Shown here in pieces: positions 35,501-43,632 of a DNA stretch of 64,000 bases. The notes beneath the pieces are model-generated. The model was not told the DNA's origin. It saw only the letters and a list, made by a program, of their open reading frames with translations, and searched no databases. Position 1 is the stretch's first letter, and each line of letters begins with the position of its first letter. The stretch comes from Leptospira_A sp046736045 (GTDB lineage Bacteria; Spirochaetota; Leptospiria; Leptospirales; Leptospiraceae), in the NCBI RefSeq assembly GCF_046736045.1, contig NZ_CP177134.1:2604001-2668000 (forward strand), given 5' to 3'. Both the position numbers and the translations under genes were made by a program.

Positions 35501-35775
35501 CTGGTGCGGAAGTGCAGAGGCCTCTTGCCACTGTGGTAATGGGGGGAGTTCTTGTTGCAACCATTCTATCACGGTTCCTCTTGCCGATTGTATTTGAGTT
35601 TTTAGTGAAGCTCGCGCAAAGACAGGAAAGAAGACAATCGGAAAGAGAAAAAAAGATGAATGAGTATTTTCTGGAAGAAATGAAAAAATACCAAATGGAG
35701 GAATCCGATCATGAAGACACACACAGCCATCATGAACCGGAACCTCCTCAAACTAAAAAAAGGAAAGGAAAATAA
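32524..35775 (+). CDS. Heavy-metal RND efflux pump (CzcA/CusA family)
   Basis: Inner-membrane proton-driven pump of 1083 residues in the HME-RND group. It has the usual two sets of helices and two large periplasmic loops. The proton-relay motif DFGLLVDGSIVMLE in helix 4 matches CzcA/CusA with both Asp and the Glu. The N-terminus (IDAIPDVTNVQV) and the stretch SISRTGVSSVTVIFEDG are also typical. The C-terminal tail is His- and Lys-rich (HEDTHSHHEPE), possibly metal-binding. It heads an operon with a pyrophosphatase, an outer-membrane channel and an adaptor. The metal ion is not predictable; CusA's methionine relay was not identified. Confidence 0.93.
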   Translation: MLEKIIQFSIHKRAAVLVVTAVLTILGLYNALHLSIDAIPDVTNVQVSAVTSVPGLSPLEVEQFITYPVELEFNGMPKVTEIRSISRTGVSSVTVIFEDGTDIYFARQLVNERLKQAENFIPKSYGRPELSPVATGLGDIYEFALVSETHTPEELRTMMEWEVARQLRSVKGIIDVNVVGGDAKQFQIKIDPKRLLSMNLTLSHITEALEGANINLGGGYIQKGEEQFVIRGESQFKSVEDIKQLSVRTSSDGIPLTLGQIARVETGPALRFGLSTMNGKREVVGGTAMMLLGSNSLEVVKRVKLKVDEIESKLPKGMKIEVYYDRSEFIGRTLSTVFTNLAEAAIIVLVCLILTLGTVKGAIAVAMAIPVSMLIATILMNMFGIVGNLMSLGALDFGLLVDGSIVMLESTLHGFMIRKTFLITKTSAQDMEDGIEDVIMESCIKVVRASAFSVGIILLVYLPLMTLEGVEGRMFRPMAITVAFALGAALLYSITTFPALMTLIYKKPILHESAFWAKFQNKYSEVLTYGMKFKKQFALTGVGVVLLSFALAGTLGSEFLPRIDEGEIAVDIKRLPSTAINHSRDLNLEMERILLKFPEVLSVVSRQGRGESAAEPIGSEEGESMVKLKPRKEWVTTNDREELMELMKEEITNNVPSTYISLSQPIENRVNALLSGSKADIVIKIYGDDLKTLKALADNYAGKIKKIPGAADLRVQKLLGLPLLEIKMNRSNMARYGVRAEEILTTIETLRVGFNAGKVYEGYKRFDLIVRLDADVRDIDVIENVPVMTQFGGTVPLGQVTDIVMTEGPAALYHEGLKRRILVEVNVRGRDMIGFVNEVQKATNSIESGLPPGYYVDWGGQFENFTRAKARLGLVIPIAGAIIFGMLFIAFGSVYYALGVFMLVPLSLSGGILSLALRGLPFSIPAAVGFIAAAGISVLNGVVYASALKDQLKITRDPSKAVVQAAVYTLRAVATTELVAIIGFLPMAIATSAGAEVQRPLATVVMGGVLVATILSRFLLPIVFEFLVKLAQRQERRQSEREKKMNEYFLEEMKKYQMEESDHEDTHSHHEPEPPQTKKRKGK

Positions 35776-36398
35776 TGAAACCTAATTATTACGTAGCACA
35801 CCCTTGGCATGGATTGGAACTGGGGCCGAAAGCTCCGGATGAGTTGGATGTTTTTATCGAGCTCACTCCTCAGGATCCCGTAAAGTATGAAATTGACAAG
35901 GCATCCGGATTCATTCGTGTGGACCGTCCTCAAAAATATAGCAATCGTTCGCCGACATTATACGGTTTTATTCCCCGTACTTATTCGGGAGATTTGTCAG
36001 GAAAACATTGTTCCGAAGTGGTAGGGCGACCTGACATCAAGGGAGATGGAGATCCAGTTGATATATGCGTATTGAGCGCGAGTCCGATCAATCATGGAAA
36101 TACAATCCTTACGGTGATACCGATCGGCGGACTTCGCATGATTGATAAAGGTGAGGCGGATGACAAAATCATTGCTGTGTTAAAGGGAGATGAAGTTTTC
36201 GGTCTTATGAAAGATATAGGCGATGCTCCGAAAGCACTTATCAATAAATTGCATCATTATTTTCTAACATACAAGCTGGATCCGAATTCACCTTCTACCG
36301 GAACGGTTGAAATCACGGAAGTATATGATAGAGCGGAAGCATTGAAAGTGATTCAGTTCGGAATAGAAGATTATATAAAGAAGTTTGTTACAGTATGA
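35775..36398 (+). CDS. Inorganic pyrophosphatase, inside the efflux operon
   Basis: Family I soluble pyrophosphatase, 207 residues, hydrolysing PPi to phosphate. The active-site signature is GDGDPVDICVL (D-x-D-P-x-D), with YGFIPRTY before it and DKGEADDKIIAV after it, all normal for the family. It starts at an ATG sharing one base with the pump's stop (TAATG) and ends with a four-base overlap onto the channel gene, so it is translationally locked into the efflux operon. The N-terminus (NYYVAHPWHGLELGP) is longer than in the E. coli enzyme. Whether it is the cell's only pyrophosphatase or a specialised one is unknown. Confidence 0.92.
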   Translation: MKPNYYVAHPWHGLELGPKAPDELDVFIELTPQDPVKYEIDKASGFIRVDRPQKYSNRSPTLYGFIPRTYSGDLSGKHCSEVVGRPDIKGDGDPVDICVLSASPINHGNTILTVIPIGGLRMIDKGEADDKIIAVLKGDEVFGLMKDIGDAPKALINKLHHYFLTYKLDPNSPSTGTVEITEVYDRAEALKVIQFGIEDYIKKFVTV

Positions 36399-37720
36399 AA
36401 AAACATTTTAGTCGCTTTGTTTTTGTTAGTTTTATTTTTCTTTCGGTAAGTATCTTGCCGAAAGAAAATGAAGACCCAAAACCAAAGAACACTGAGAATC
36501 CTTTGTTTGCCGGAGAAGAATTCGGTAAAGAGGATTTTCTTTCCCGCTGGAACCTGGAAGAGCTGGAAACATTTGCTGTCAGCAGCAATCCTTTGTATTT
36601 AAAGGAAAAACAAAATATAGGGATGGCACGTGGTGATATCATTACCGCCAGCTTGTATTATAATCCCGTGATCAACACCCAACAACAATTTATGGGCGCT
36701 CGTGCAAATGCAGGTACGGGTCTTCCCGAAACTTCGATTATTTACAATCAGCCGTTTGATGTGAGCGGAGTTATCCCTCAACGGGAAAAGGTCGCAAAAC
36801 AGGAGTTCCTTGCTGTTATCGCCAGTTTTAACGATTTTGACCGCATCTTTCGCCTCAGGTTAAGGCAAAATTTTTGGACTTATCTTTATGTTACGGAACA
36901 AATCAATTTTCAAAAAGAATTTTTGGAAAACTACCAGGATCTTTTAGATTTGACAAAATTGAGAGCGGAAAAAGGAGATATCTCCTTTTTGGAATATGAT
37001 CGTCTAACATTGGAAAGGATTCAGATCGACAGAGATTACCGGAACGCCCGGATTTTACGCGCGCAGGTAGTCAAAAATTTGCGGGTGCTGATCGGAATTC
37101 CGGACACTCAGATTCCTTTGAAAGTAAAAGGAAGACTTGAATTTTTTTCTACGAAAGAGTTCGGTATCGATCTTTCCGATTTTGATATTGAAAACAGACC
37201 CGATTTGATCGCTTTAAAACTCCGTCAACAAAGGGAACGGATGAATGTCGAATTGAAAAAAAGAGAAGCGATTCCCACACTAACTCTCGGTATGGAGTAT
37301 CTGAACAAAGGAAATGAAAATGTAACTGGTGTTTATGCGACAATTCCTTTGCCTATGTTTGATCGGAAACAAGGTGAGGTTCTTAAATTCGAGGAATCCC
37401 ATAAAAAATTGGGCTTCGAAGTCGAAGCAAAACGAAATGAAATCACTACTGAAATTTCCGCTGCAATCAAGGAATTGCAGGCACGCGAATCCCAACTTTT
37501 GGAATACAAAGCTTTCGATTTAGTGAATAAAAATAAGGAAGTTCAGGAAAAGTCCCGTTTAGCATACATTAGGGGTGCTTCCAACCTGGTCACTTTTTTG
37601 GAAGCGGAAAAAACATATCTTAATGTTTTGCGCAGTTATTATGAAATTATATATTTATATTATAATGCCTTAGAGGCATTTCGGGCAGCTGTTGGGAAAA
37701 TGGACACTTCGGACTATTAG
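36395..37720 (+). CDS. TolC-family outer-membrane efflux channel (CzcC-like)
   Basis: A 441-residue outer-membrane factor with an N-terminal signal (KKHFSRFVFVSFIFLSVS). It then has the long alternating helices and short strands of TolC proteins. Examples are DLLDLTKLRAEKGDISFLEYDR and its later counterpart KSRLAYIRGASNLVTFLEAEK, which mark the internal duplication. The segment LTLGMEYLNKGNENVTGVY looks like the second beta-strand pair. With the pump and adaptor it completes a three-part envelope channel. It starts at an ATGA overlap with the pyrophosphatase. Confidence 0.88.
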   Translation: MKKHFSRFVFVSFIFLSVSILPKENEDPKPKNTENPLFAGEEFGKEDFLSRWNLEELETFAVSSNPLYLKEKQNIGMARGDIITASLYYNPVINTQQQFMGARANAGTGLPETSIIYNQPFDVSGVIPQREKVAKQEFLAVIASFNDFDRIFRLRLRQNFWTYLYVTEQINFQKEFLENYQDLLDLTKLRAEKGDISFLEYDRLTLERIQIDRDYRNARILRAQVVKNLRVLIGIPDTQIPLKVKGRLEFFSTKEFGIDLSDFDIENRPDLIALKLRQQRERMNVELKKREAIPTLTLGMEYLNKGNENVTGVYATIPLPMFDRKQGEVLKFEESHKKLGFEVEAKRNEITTEISAAIKELQARESQLLEYKAFDLVNKNKEVQEKSRLAYIRGASNLVTFLEAEKTYLNVLRSYYEIIYLYYNALEAFRAAVGKMDTSDY

Positions 37721-37727
37721 GAAAAAT

Positions 37728-38909
37728 ATGGAACCTTTTTATAAAACAAAATCATTTCGTAACGCCGGTATCGGAGTTTTGACCGCCAGTCTTTTGTATT
37801 TCGGATATGTGAAATTCATCGCAAACTCCAAAAAAACGGAAAGTTTGGCCGATGATAAATCCAAATTCAGGATTTCGGAAGAGATTCAAAAGAATCATCC
37901 CTTTTCACTTATTTATTTGGAAGAAAAGGAAGTCGAAGAAGAACTCCAGCTTCCCGGAACAGTCTCGTATGACATGAATAATGTGGCGAAAGTGGGTTCC
38001 CGGGTCAACGGCCGTATCAATTCTGTTTTTGTAAAAGAAGGGGACCACGTAAAAAAAGGTTCTCCTCTTGCATCTATCCAATCCGTGGAACTGGGAACAA
38101 CAGAAGCGAATTATCTCAAAGCCAGAGCCAGATTGGAAGCGCTGAAAGTACAAGCCGACCGTGCTAAAGAACTTTATGAAAGAAAAGTCACATCGGCAAA
38201 AGAATATGAAATGTCCCTTATGGATTATAAATCCGTAAAGGCGGAAATGGAAACCAGCAGAAACGCTTTGGAAAATCTGGGACTAACCGATTCCGAGATT
38301 GTAAATTTGGAAGGCGGCAAATATAATTCCAAAAATCTTTTCATAAGAACACCTATCTCCGGCTCGGTGACTGTTCGTGAAGCAATCACCGGTCAGGCGG
38401 TGAATGCGCGTGACAATTTATTCACTGTTGCGGATCTTTCCGTGTTATGGATCAATCTGGAAGTTTTTGAAAAAGATTTGTATCTGATCAAAGTTGGGAA
38501 TGAAGCGAAAGTTCATCCGATCGGTTCCAGTGCGGATGCTCTGAGAGCGATTGTATCCCATATTTCCGATGTGATTGATCCGATTAAAAAAACAGCCGAA
38601 ATCCGTTTGGAAGTTCGAAATTCAAAAGGAAGACTCCGTCCCGGACAAAGTGTAACAGCTGTTGTGAAAGGAATTGTCAGCGAAAACGCGCAAAACAAAA
38701 TCAAAGTTGTTCCTATTGAATCGGTTCATAAAATCGAAGGTGAAAATTTCGTATTCATTCGCAATCCTGACGGAAGTTTTTCTCCTAAAAAAGTAAGTCT
38801 TGGTAAAAGTTATGAAAACTGGGTGGAGATCACTACGGGAGTTTCGGAAACGGATGCCATTGTAAAAGACGGTTCCTTTGTTTTAAAAAGCGAATACCTG
38901 AAACTATAG
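37728..38909 (+). CDS. RND efflux periplasmic adaptor (CusB/CzcB-like)
   Basis: Membrane-fusion protein of 393 residues joining pump and channel. There is one N-terminal hydrophobic segment (about residues 12-29). The lipoyl half-motifs are GRINSVFVKEGDHVKKGSPLA and, after the coiled-coil hairpin (about 120-190), LFIRTPISGSVTVREAITG. The beta-barrel and membrane-proximal domains follow. The ATG at 37728 has AGGA just upstream and is preferred over an in-frame ATG at 37692 that would overlap the channel gene. It is the last gene of the operon, followed by a strong terminator. Confidence 0.9.
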   Translation: MEPFYKTKSFRNAGIGVLTASLLYFGYVKFIANSKKTESLADDKSKFRISEEIQKNHPFSLIYLEEKEVEEELQLPGTVSYDMNNVAKVGSRVNGRINSVFVKEGDHVKKGSPLASIQSVELGTTEANYLKARARLEALKVQADRAKELYERKVTSAKEYEMSLMDYKSVKAEMETSRNALENLGLTDSEIVNLEGGKYNSKNLFIRTPISGSVTVREAITGQAVNARDNLFTVADLSVLWINLEVFEKDLYLIKVGNEAKVHPIGSSADALRAIVSHISDVIDPIKKTAEIRLEVRNSKGRLRPGQSVTAVVKGIVSENAQNKIKVVPIESVHKIEGENFVFIRNPDGSFSPKKVSLGKSYENWVEITTGVSETDAIVKDGSFVLKSEYLKL

Positions 38910-38920
38910 ATATATAAATT

Positions 38921-38954
38921 TCTCTCTAAAAGGTTTACCTTTTAGAGAGATTTT
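38921..38954. terminator. Strong bidirectional terminator
   Basis: A perfect 13-base-pair stem, TCTCTCTAAAAGG with CCTTTTAGAGAGA, around a TTTA loop, followed by TTTT on the plus strand and, on the minus strand, by AATTTATA. It lies between the convergent efflux operon and the beta-barrel gene and should stop transcription from both sides. Confidence 0.8.
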
Positions 38955-38960
38955 CGAAAA

Positions 38961-40082
38961 CTATAATTTATAACTTACTTCTACCCCGAATTGGGTTCTA
39001 ACATCTTTGTTTGTCGGAAAAGGTCCGAAGCCAGGTTGACTTCCCAATAGAAAAGGTAAGATATTGCTTCCGCTGTTGAAAAGTGTAAGGATATTTCCAG
39101 GTTCTTTGACTTTGGAGTCAACGACTTTGTGTGTGGAATGCAGGCTTTGAAAGGAAAAACGAAAACTTATATTTTCAGTCGCATCATAAGAATATCCGAT
39201 CGTGAACCGATTACCAACTAACTCTGTTTTTACGTCTCCCGTTAGTTTTGTAGTAATCGGAATCGGGAATACGGTTGTTCCAGTGGAAGAAGGAAAACTT
39301 AAGAGAGATTCCGTAGTAGATGTATACTTTCCTCTGTTAGCAGCGCTTTTCAGATAATCAATCCCCAAATCGATTTTATGTTTTTCTCCGATGGGAATCG
39401 TGTATTTTAACCCGATGACTCCGTTTAAAAACACTTCGTTGTATTTTATTTTTTCAACACTTGTCGCGGAGAAAAAATTCTGAGTGAGAGTGGTGGACCC
39501 GCTGGTTGCAGAAGCTGTTCCGTAATAGTAAGGAGAAGTGGACCTCGCTTCATTTCCGTAAAATTCAAATCCCGCCCTGAGTCCGATTCCTTTCAAGAAA
39601 GGATTTGTAGAGTCATGTAAGAAGTGAATGTTTTCAATGACATCTATCTTAGCCGTTTGCAATCGGTTGCTTGTATATTCCGATATCGAAGCGGATTCCG
39701 TATTGATTGTGGAAGCGCTGCTTCCCGATCCCAATGTTATGGAGGATTTCGAATAGTCTAAAGACTGTTGGGTGCCGGAAAATAAAGTTGCAAAGGACAA
39801 TCCCGCACTGGTTTGCAATAAACCTCCGTGTTTTACGAAAACTCCGAATTCCGCTCCTTTGCCCGTATAATTGGTGGTAAGCGGGAGGGAATGGGCAGTC
39901 GTTCCCCCTACGTAACGATTGAATATGAGTCCGTTCCCGATAGAGAGAGCGTTTTTCATCGTAGCGGAATCCACAGTATTTTGCGATATGCGAAAATACA
40001 TTTTGGTCGGCTTTTCATCCTGAGCGGAAATTGAATTAATAAATGTTAGTCCAACAACTAACAAAAAGAAAGTTTTTTTCAT
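38961..40082 (-). CDS. Putative outer-membrane beta-barrel protein
   Basis: A 373-residue exported protein that I do not recognise by name. It has a clear signal peptide (KKTFFLLVVGLTFINSISA, cleaved before QDEKP). The rest is rich in Ser, Thr and Gly with alternating aromatic and polar residues, for example AEFGVFVKHGG, GLRAGFEFYG and RFTIGYSYDATENISFRF. It ends in FGVEVSYKL, a beta-strand with the hydrophobic end typical of barrel proteins. A surface or porin-like role is likely, but there is no motif to specify one. Confidence 0.75.
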   Translation of the reverse strand: MKKTFFLLVVGLTFINSISAQDEKPTKMYFRISQNTVDSATMKNALSIGNGLIFNRYVGGTTAHSLPLTTNYTGKGAEFGVFVKHGGLLQTSAGLSFATLFSGTQQSLDYSKSSITLGSGSSASTINTESASISEYTSNRLQTAKIDVIENIHFLHDSTNPFLKGIGLRAGFEFYGNEARSTSPYYYGTASATSGSTTLTQNFFSATSVEKIKYNEVFLNGVIGLKYTIPIGEKHKIDLGIDYLKSAANRGKYTSTTESLLSFPSSTGTTVFPIPITTKLTGDVKTELVGNRFTIGYSYDATENISFRFSFQSLHSTHKVVDSKVKEPGNILTLFNSGSNILPFLLGSQPGFGPFPTNKDVRTQFGVEVSYKL

Positions 40083-40256
40083 TTGGTGACCCGAATTTTT
40101 ATAGAATTACGGTGAGTATCAAAACCTAACAGCGTATTGTCAAATGGATAAGCTAATTTTTGTTACATAAAAGTTATGATTTTTTTTAATCTTATATAAT
40201 AAAAATTCCCGCTTTTTTTGTTGACATAACGGATATTTCCTATTTGTCTGTTAAGT

Positions 40257-40865
40257 ATGAAAGATCTTACAGAAAAACAAGAATTAGTACTTCAATACAT
40301 TACAGACACTGTAAGAGAAAAGGGTTTTCCCCCTACCATCCGTGAAATCGGAGACCAGTTCGGGATCACTGCCAAAGGTGCTTACGATCACCTCAAGGCA
40401 GTTGAAAAAAAAGGATACATACGCACTTCCAAAAACCAAAGCCGCGCCATCGAATTATTGAGAGGAAATGCGGATGACACTCTTCTTGTGCGTGCCTCAG
40501 GCATCCCTCTTTTGGGCCAGGTTGCTGCCGGAAACCCTATCTTGGCGGAAGAAAACATAGAGGAATACATTGCAGTTCCGGACCACCTTGCTACCAAGCC
40601 GGGCACCTTCGCTCTGCGGGTCAAAGGGGACTCCATGATAGAGGCAGGGATCAGTGACGGGGATATTGCCATCATCCAGAAAAAAGATTCGGCGCGGAAT
40701 GGGGAGATCGTGGTTGCCATGATCGAAAATGAAGCCACTTTGAAAGTTTTTTATAAAGACGCAGACCACATTCGTTTGGAGCCTCGCAACTCCCGCTTGA
40801 AAGCCATCCGGACAAAAAAAGCAACAATCATCGGCAAGCTTGTAGGGTTGTATCGAATTTACTGA
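40257..40865 (+). CDS. lexA: SOS repressor LexA
   Basis: Represses DNA-damage genes and is inactivated by RecA-stimulated self-cleavage. The 202-residue protein has an N-terminal winged helix (PTIREIGDQFGITAKGAYDHL), the Ala91-Gly92 cleavage site in QVAAGNP, catalytic Ser126 in KGDSMIEAG and Lys163 in EATLKVFY. It starts at an ATG without an obvious Shine-Dalgarno sequence; TTGACA at 40221 is a possible -35 element. I could not identify a self-regulating SOS box with confidence. Confidence 0.96.
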   Translation: MKDLTEKQELVLQYITDTVREKGFPPTIREIGDQFGITAKGAYDHLKAVEKKGYIRTSKNQSRAIELLRGNADDTLLVRASGIPLLGQVAAGNPILAEENIEEYIAVPDHLATKPGTFALRVKGDSMIEAGISDGDIAIIQKKDSARNGEIVVAMIENEATLKVFYKDADHIRLEPRNSRLKAIRTKKATIIGKLVGLYRIY

Positions 40866-40902
40866 TTGACCCGATTCCGAGAGGTAAGGAAGGTTATGGG
40901 GT

Positions 40903-41205
40903 ATGCACCTTCCTACTTTCAAGCCAATTCTTTTTTTTGGCTTAGTACTGTTTTCATTCCTTAGTTACTGTGCTCCTAAAAAAGAGACGGTTAGTCCTTA
41001 TGATTTGAAAAGGGTTTTGGAACGCGTTGCCGTGTCCAGGATTCAAACGGGACTCGGAGCCGACTTGGACAAACCTTCTCCCACAGACAGGGCTTTATTT
41101 GAAGAAGCTTGCGACATCTATCGCCTTCCCATAGAAAAAGCAAAACACGCTTTAAAAGAAAAAAACGAATCTCTCTATCTCTCTTTTTACGGGAATGAAT
41201 CATGA
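40903..41205 (+). CDS. Small putative lipoprotein upstream of ctpA
   Basis: A 100-residue protein with a hydrophobic signal ending in SFLSYC, a loose spirochaetal lipobox with the modified Cys at residue 23. The mature part is charged and mostly helical (YDLKRVLERVAVSRIQTGL). AAGGAAGG precedes the start. The end overlaps the ctpA start by four bases (ATGA), so the two are coupled; it could be a partner or adaptor of the protease. Not otherwise recognised. Confidence 0.75.
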   Translation: MHLPTFKPILFFGLVLFSFLSYCAPKKETVSPYDLKRVLERVAVSRIQTGLGADLDKPSPTDRALFEEACDIYRLPIEKAKHALKEKNESLYLSFYGNES

Positions 41206-42578
41206 CCCGCAATCAGGAAAGAATTCTCTGGGTTTGTGCATCCGTATTATTTCTGACTGCTTGGATTTTTTCACCATTGGAAAAAGCAAAAGCGATTTCC
41301 TCCGATGGTGAGACTTATCTTCAGATATTGCACGAAGTTGTATCTTATATTGAAAACGATTTTGTAGATCCTATCGAAGAAAAGAAAATTTACACCGGTG
41401 CCATTCATGGCGCCTTGCATAGCTTAGGTGACCCTCACTCCCGTTTTTTGGACAAAGACGATTTTCAGGAATTGCAAAATGAAACCAAGGGAAGTTTCGG
41501 TGGAATCGGTGTAGAGGTGAGTTTTCAAGAAGGAGCATTTGTCATTATTTCTCCTTTGGAAGGAACACCTGCCTGGAAAGCCGGTCTTCTTCCTCATGAC
41601 AGAATCACCGAGATCAATGGAAAGAGTACAAAAAATCTTTCTCTTGCCGATTCGATCAGCATGATGCGGGGAGAAGTCGGTTCTTCCCTTTCGATGAAGA
41701 TTGAAAGAAAGGGACTTCGTGACCCGTTTAATGTCAGTTTGGTTCGTGAACTGATCAAAATTCAATACATTCGATCTGCATTTTTACCGGAAACAAAAAC
41801 CGGATATATCAAACTTGCCCAGTTTATGGGAAGAGAAAATACTGAAAAAGAATTTACTGAAAATATCCGCAAGCTTGTAGACTCGGGCGCAAAAAACATA
41901 GTGATTGATTTGCGAATGAATCCCGGCGGATTGCTTGATCTCGCCATTCAAATAGCAGATTTGTTTTTGCCTCCCAATAAGGAAATCGTATCTGTTCGGG
42001 GTAGAGGAGGGGTTCTGATCCGAACCTTCAAGTCCGAAAAATCTGCGGACAAATTTTTGGATGTTCCGGTAGTTGTTTTAGTGAACGGCGGTTCGGCGAG
42101 TGCTTCCGAAATTTTAGCCGGTGCTTTACAAGACAACAAACGCGCTAAAGTCGTAGGCACTCAAAGTTTCGGAAAAGGATCCGTCCAGTCCATATTTCCT
42201 CTTTCTCATGGAACAGGCGTTGCGATAACGATTCAGAAATATTTCACTCCTTCCGGCAAGTCCATCCATGGAACAGGCATTACACCTGATTTGGTAGTTC
42301 AGCCGATCACCGCAACCGATGAAGAAAAGTTTGCTTTTGACAAATTACAAAAGAAAAACAAACTCCGCCCGTTTTTGAATGAACATACCGAATTTAATGA
42401 AGATACAGTTCGGGATTTTCAAAAATTATTGGAATCGGAAAAGGTAAGCATCGGGGATTCAGTAGTTCGTCTGTATCTGTTCAGTGAACTTAAATCGGTT
42501 GCGCCTTTTCAAAAGCCGAATACAGAGCTGGATTTGCAATTGAAAGAAGCGATTCAATTGGTTTCGAAAGAACAGTAA
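41202..42578 (+). CDS. ctpA: Carboxyl-terminal processing protease (S41)
   Basis: Periplasmic serine protease of 458 residues with a Ser/Lys dyad. The order is: N-terminal signal anchor (ILWVCASVLFLTAWIF), tail-binding region LGDPHSRFLDKDDF, PDZ domain (about residues 95-175, SFGGIGVEVSF), then the protease core with the nucleophile in NGGSASASEILAGAL and the Lys in SFGKGSVQ. Such enzymes trim envelope proteins and peptidoglycan hydrolases. It follows the small lipoprotein with an overlap and precedes tsaD by four bases. Confidence 0.93.
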   Translation: MTRNQERILWVCASVLFLTAWIFSPLEKAKAISSDGETYLQILHEVVSYIENDFVDPIEEKKIYTGAIHGALHSLGDPHSRFLDKDDFQELQNETKGSFGGIGVEVSFQEGAFVIISPLEGTPAWKAGLLPHDRITEINGKSTKNLSLADSISMMRGEVGSSLSMKIERKGLRDPFNVSLVRELIKIQYIRSAFLPETKTGYIKLAQFMGRENTEKEFTENIRKLVDSGAKNIVIDLRMNPGGLLDLAIQIADLFLPPNKEIVSVRGRGGVLIRTFKSEKSADKFLDVPVVVLVNGGSASASEILAGALQDNKRAKVVGTQSFGKGSVQSIFPLSHGTGVAITIQKYFTPSGKSIHGTGITPDLVVQPITATDEEKFAFDKLQKKNKLRPFLNEHTEFNEDTVRDFQKLLESEKVSIGDSVVRLYLFSELKSVAPFQKPNTELDLQLKEAIQLVSKEQ

Positions 42579-42582
42579 GGTC

Positions 42583-43632
42583 TTGTTTACGAATTCTAAA
42601 ATCGGGATCGGGATAGAGTCCAGTTGCGATGAAACATCCATTGCCATCGTAGAAGCAGGTAAAAAATTACTTTCTCTCAGAATTTACAGCCAGATCGAAA
42701 GCCATGCACCTTACAGGGGTGTGGTGCCAGAACTGGCTTCTCGTTCCCACTTGGAAAAAATCAATCTTTTGTTGGAAGAATGTTTGGATGAAGCAAAGAT
42801 TGATTGGAAAGAAATTGCTTATATTGCCGTAACAACTCATCCCGGGCTGATGGGTTCTCTTATGATCGGTGCCCAACTGGCAAGATGTATTTCTTTGGTT
42901 CATTCCATTCCCATTGTTCCGGTAAATCATCTGGAAGCTCATCTTGCGGTCGTTAGTTTGGAGAATGAAGTCCCGTCTTTTCCCTGGCTCGGGGTACTTT
43001 TGAGCGGCGGAAATTCTTCCATTTACCGTTATTCCGATTGGGGGAATTTATCCCTTCTGGGCGATACGATGGATGATGCCTTAGGGGAAGCTTTTGATAA
43101 AGTCAGTGCCCTTTTGGATTTGCCTTATCCGGGGGGACCTGTTGTTGAAAAAGAGGCCCTCAGGTTTACGAAAGAATTACAAACAAGGAACGTTTCCTTA
43201 TTTCCCAAACTATTAAAAGAAAGTCCGGATGATAAGATAGAGTTTTCATTCAGTGGCTTGAAAACGGCAGTATTGTATCATGTAAAAGGAAGACCTAAAG
43301 AAGATCTGGACATTCCAAAAATATGTCATGATTTCCAAAAGACTTCATTTGAGCTGGTAACCCGCAATATTTCCAAAGCCGTGAAAAATACGGGCATTCG
43401 AACTGTTGTTTGTGCTGGAGGAGTACTTGCGAATTCAACTCTCCGGGAAGAATTAGAAATGGTTGCCAAAAGACAGGATTGGACTCTATTGTATCCTAGC
43501 AAAAAAATCTTATGTACAGACAACGGTGCCATGATTGCAAATCTCGGATTTTACCTTTGGCAGAAAGGTTTTACTGCTCCCATCAATTTTAAAGTTAGCC
43601 CAAAGAGAAATCTCTCTCAAACCACCATATGA
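42583..43632 (+). CDS. tsaD: tRNA N6-adenosine threonylcarbamoyltransferase TsaD
   Basis: Transfers threonylcarbamoyl to A37 of ANN-decoding tRNAs (t6A), an essential modification. The 349-residue length is normal. The ATPase fold begins IGIGIESSCDETS; the metal motif is VNHLEAHLA (H-x-E-x-H); LLSGGNSSIYR and GDTMDDALGEAFDKV are signature blocks, with FSFSGLKTAV and CAGGVLANSTLR later. It starts at a TTG four bases after ctpA and overlaps pssA by four bases. Confidence 0.95.
   Translation: MFTNSKIGIGIESSCDETSIAIVEAGKKLLSLRIYSQIESHAPYRGVVPELASRSHLEKINLLLEECLDEAKIDWKEIAYIAVTTHPGLMGSLMIGAQLARCISLVHSIPIVPVNHLEAHLAVVSLENEVPSFPWLGVLLSGGNSSIYRYSDWGNLSLLGDTMDDALGEAFDKVSALLDLPYPGGPVVEKEALRFTKELQTRNVSLFPKLLKESPDDKIEFSFSGLKTAVLYHVKGRPKEDLDIPKICHDFQKTSFELVTRNISKAVKNTGIRTVVCAGGVLANSTLREELEMVAKRQDWTLLYPSKKILCTDNGAMIANLGFYLWQKGFTAPINFKVSPKRNLSQTTI

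Noticed and set aside
40201..40256. A possible SOS box and promoter before lexA (TTGACA at 40221).
   Set aside because: No -10 element at good spacing and no convincing palindrome; I do not know the LexA box of this species.
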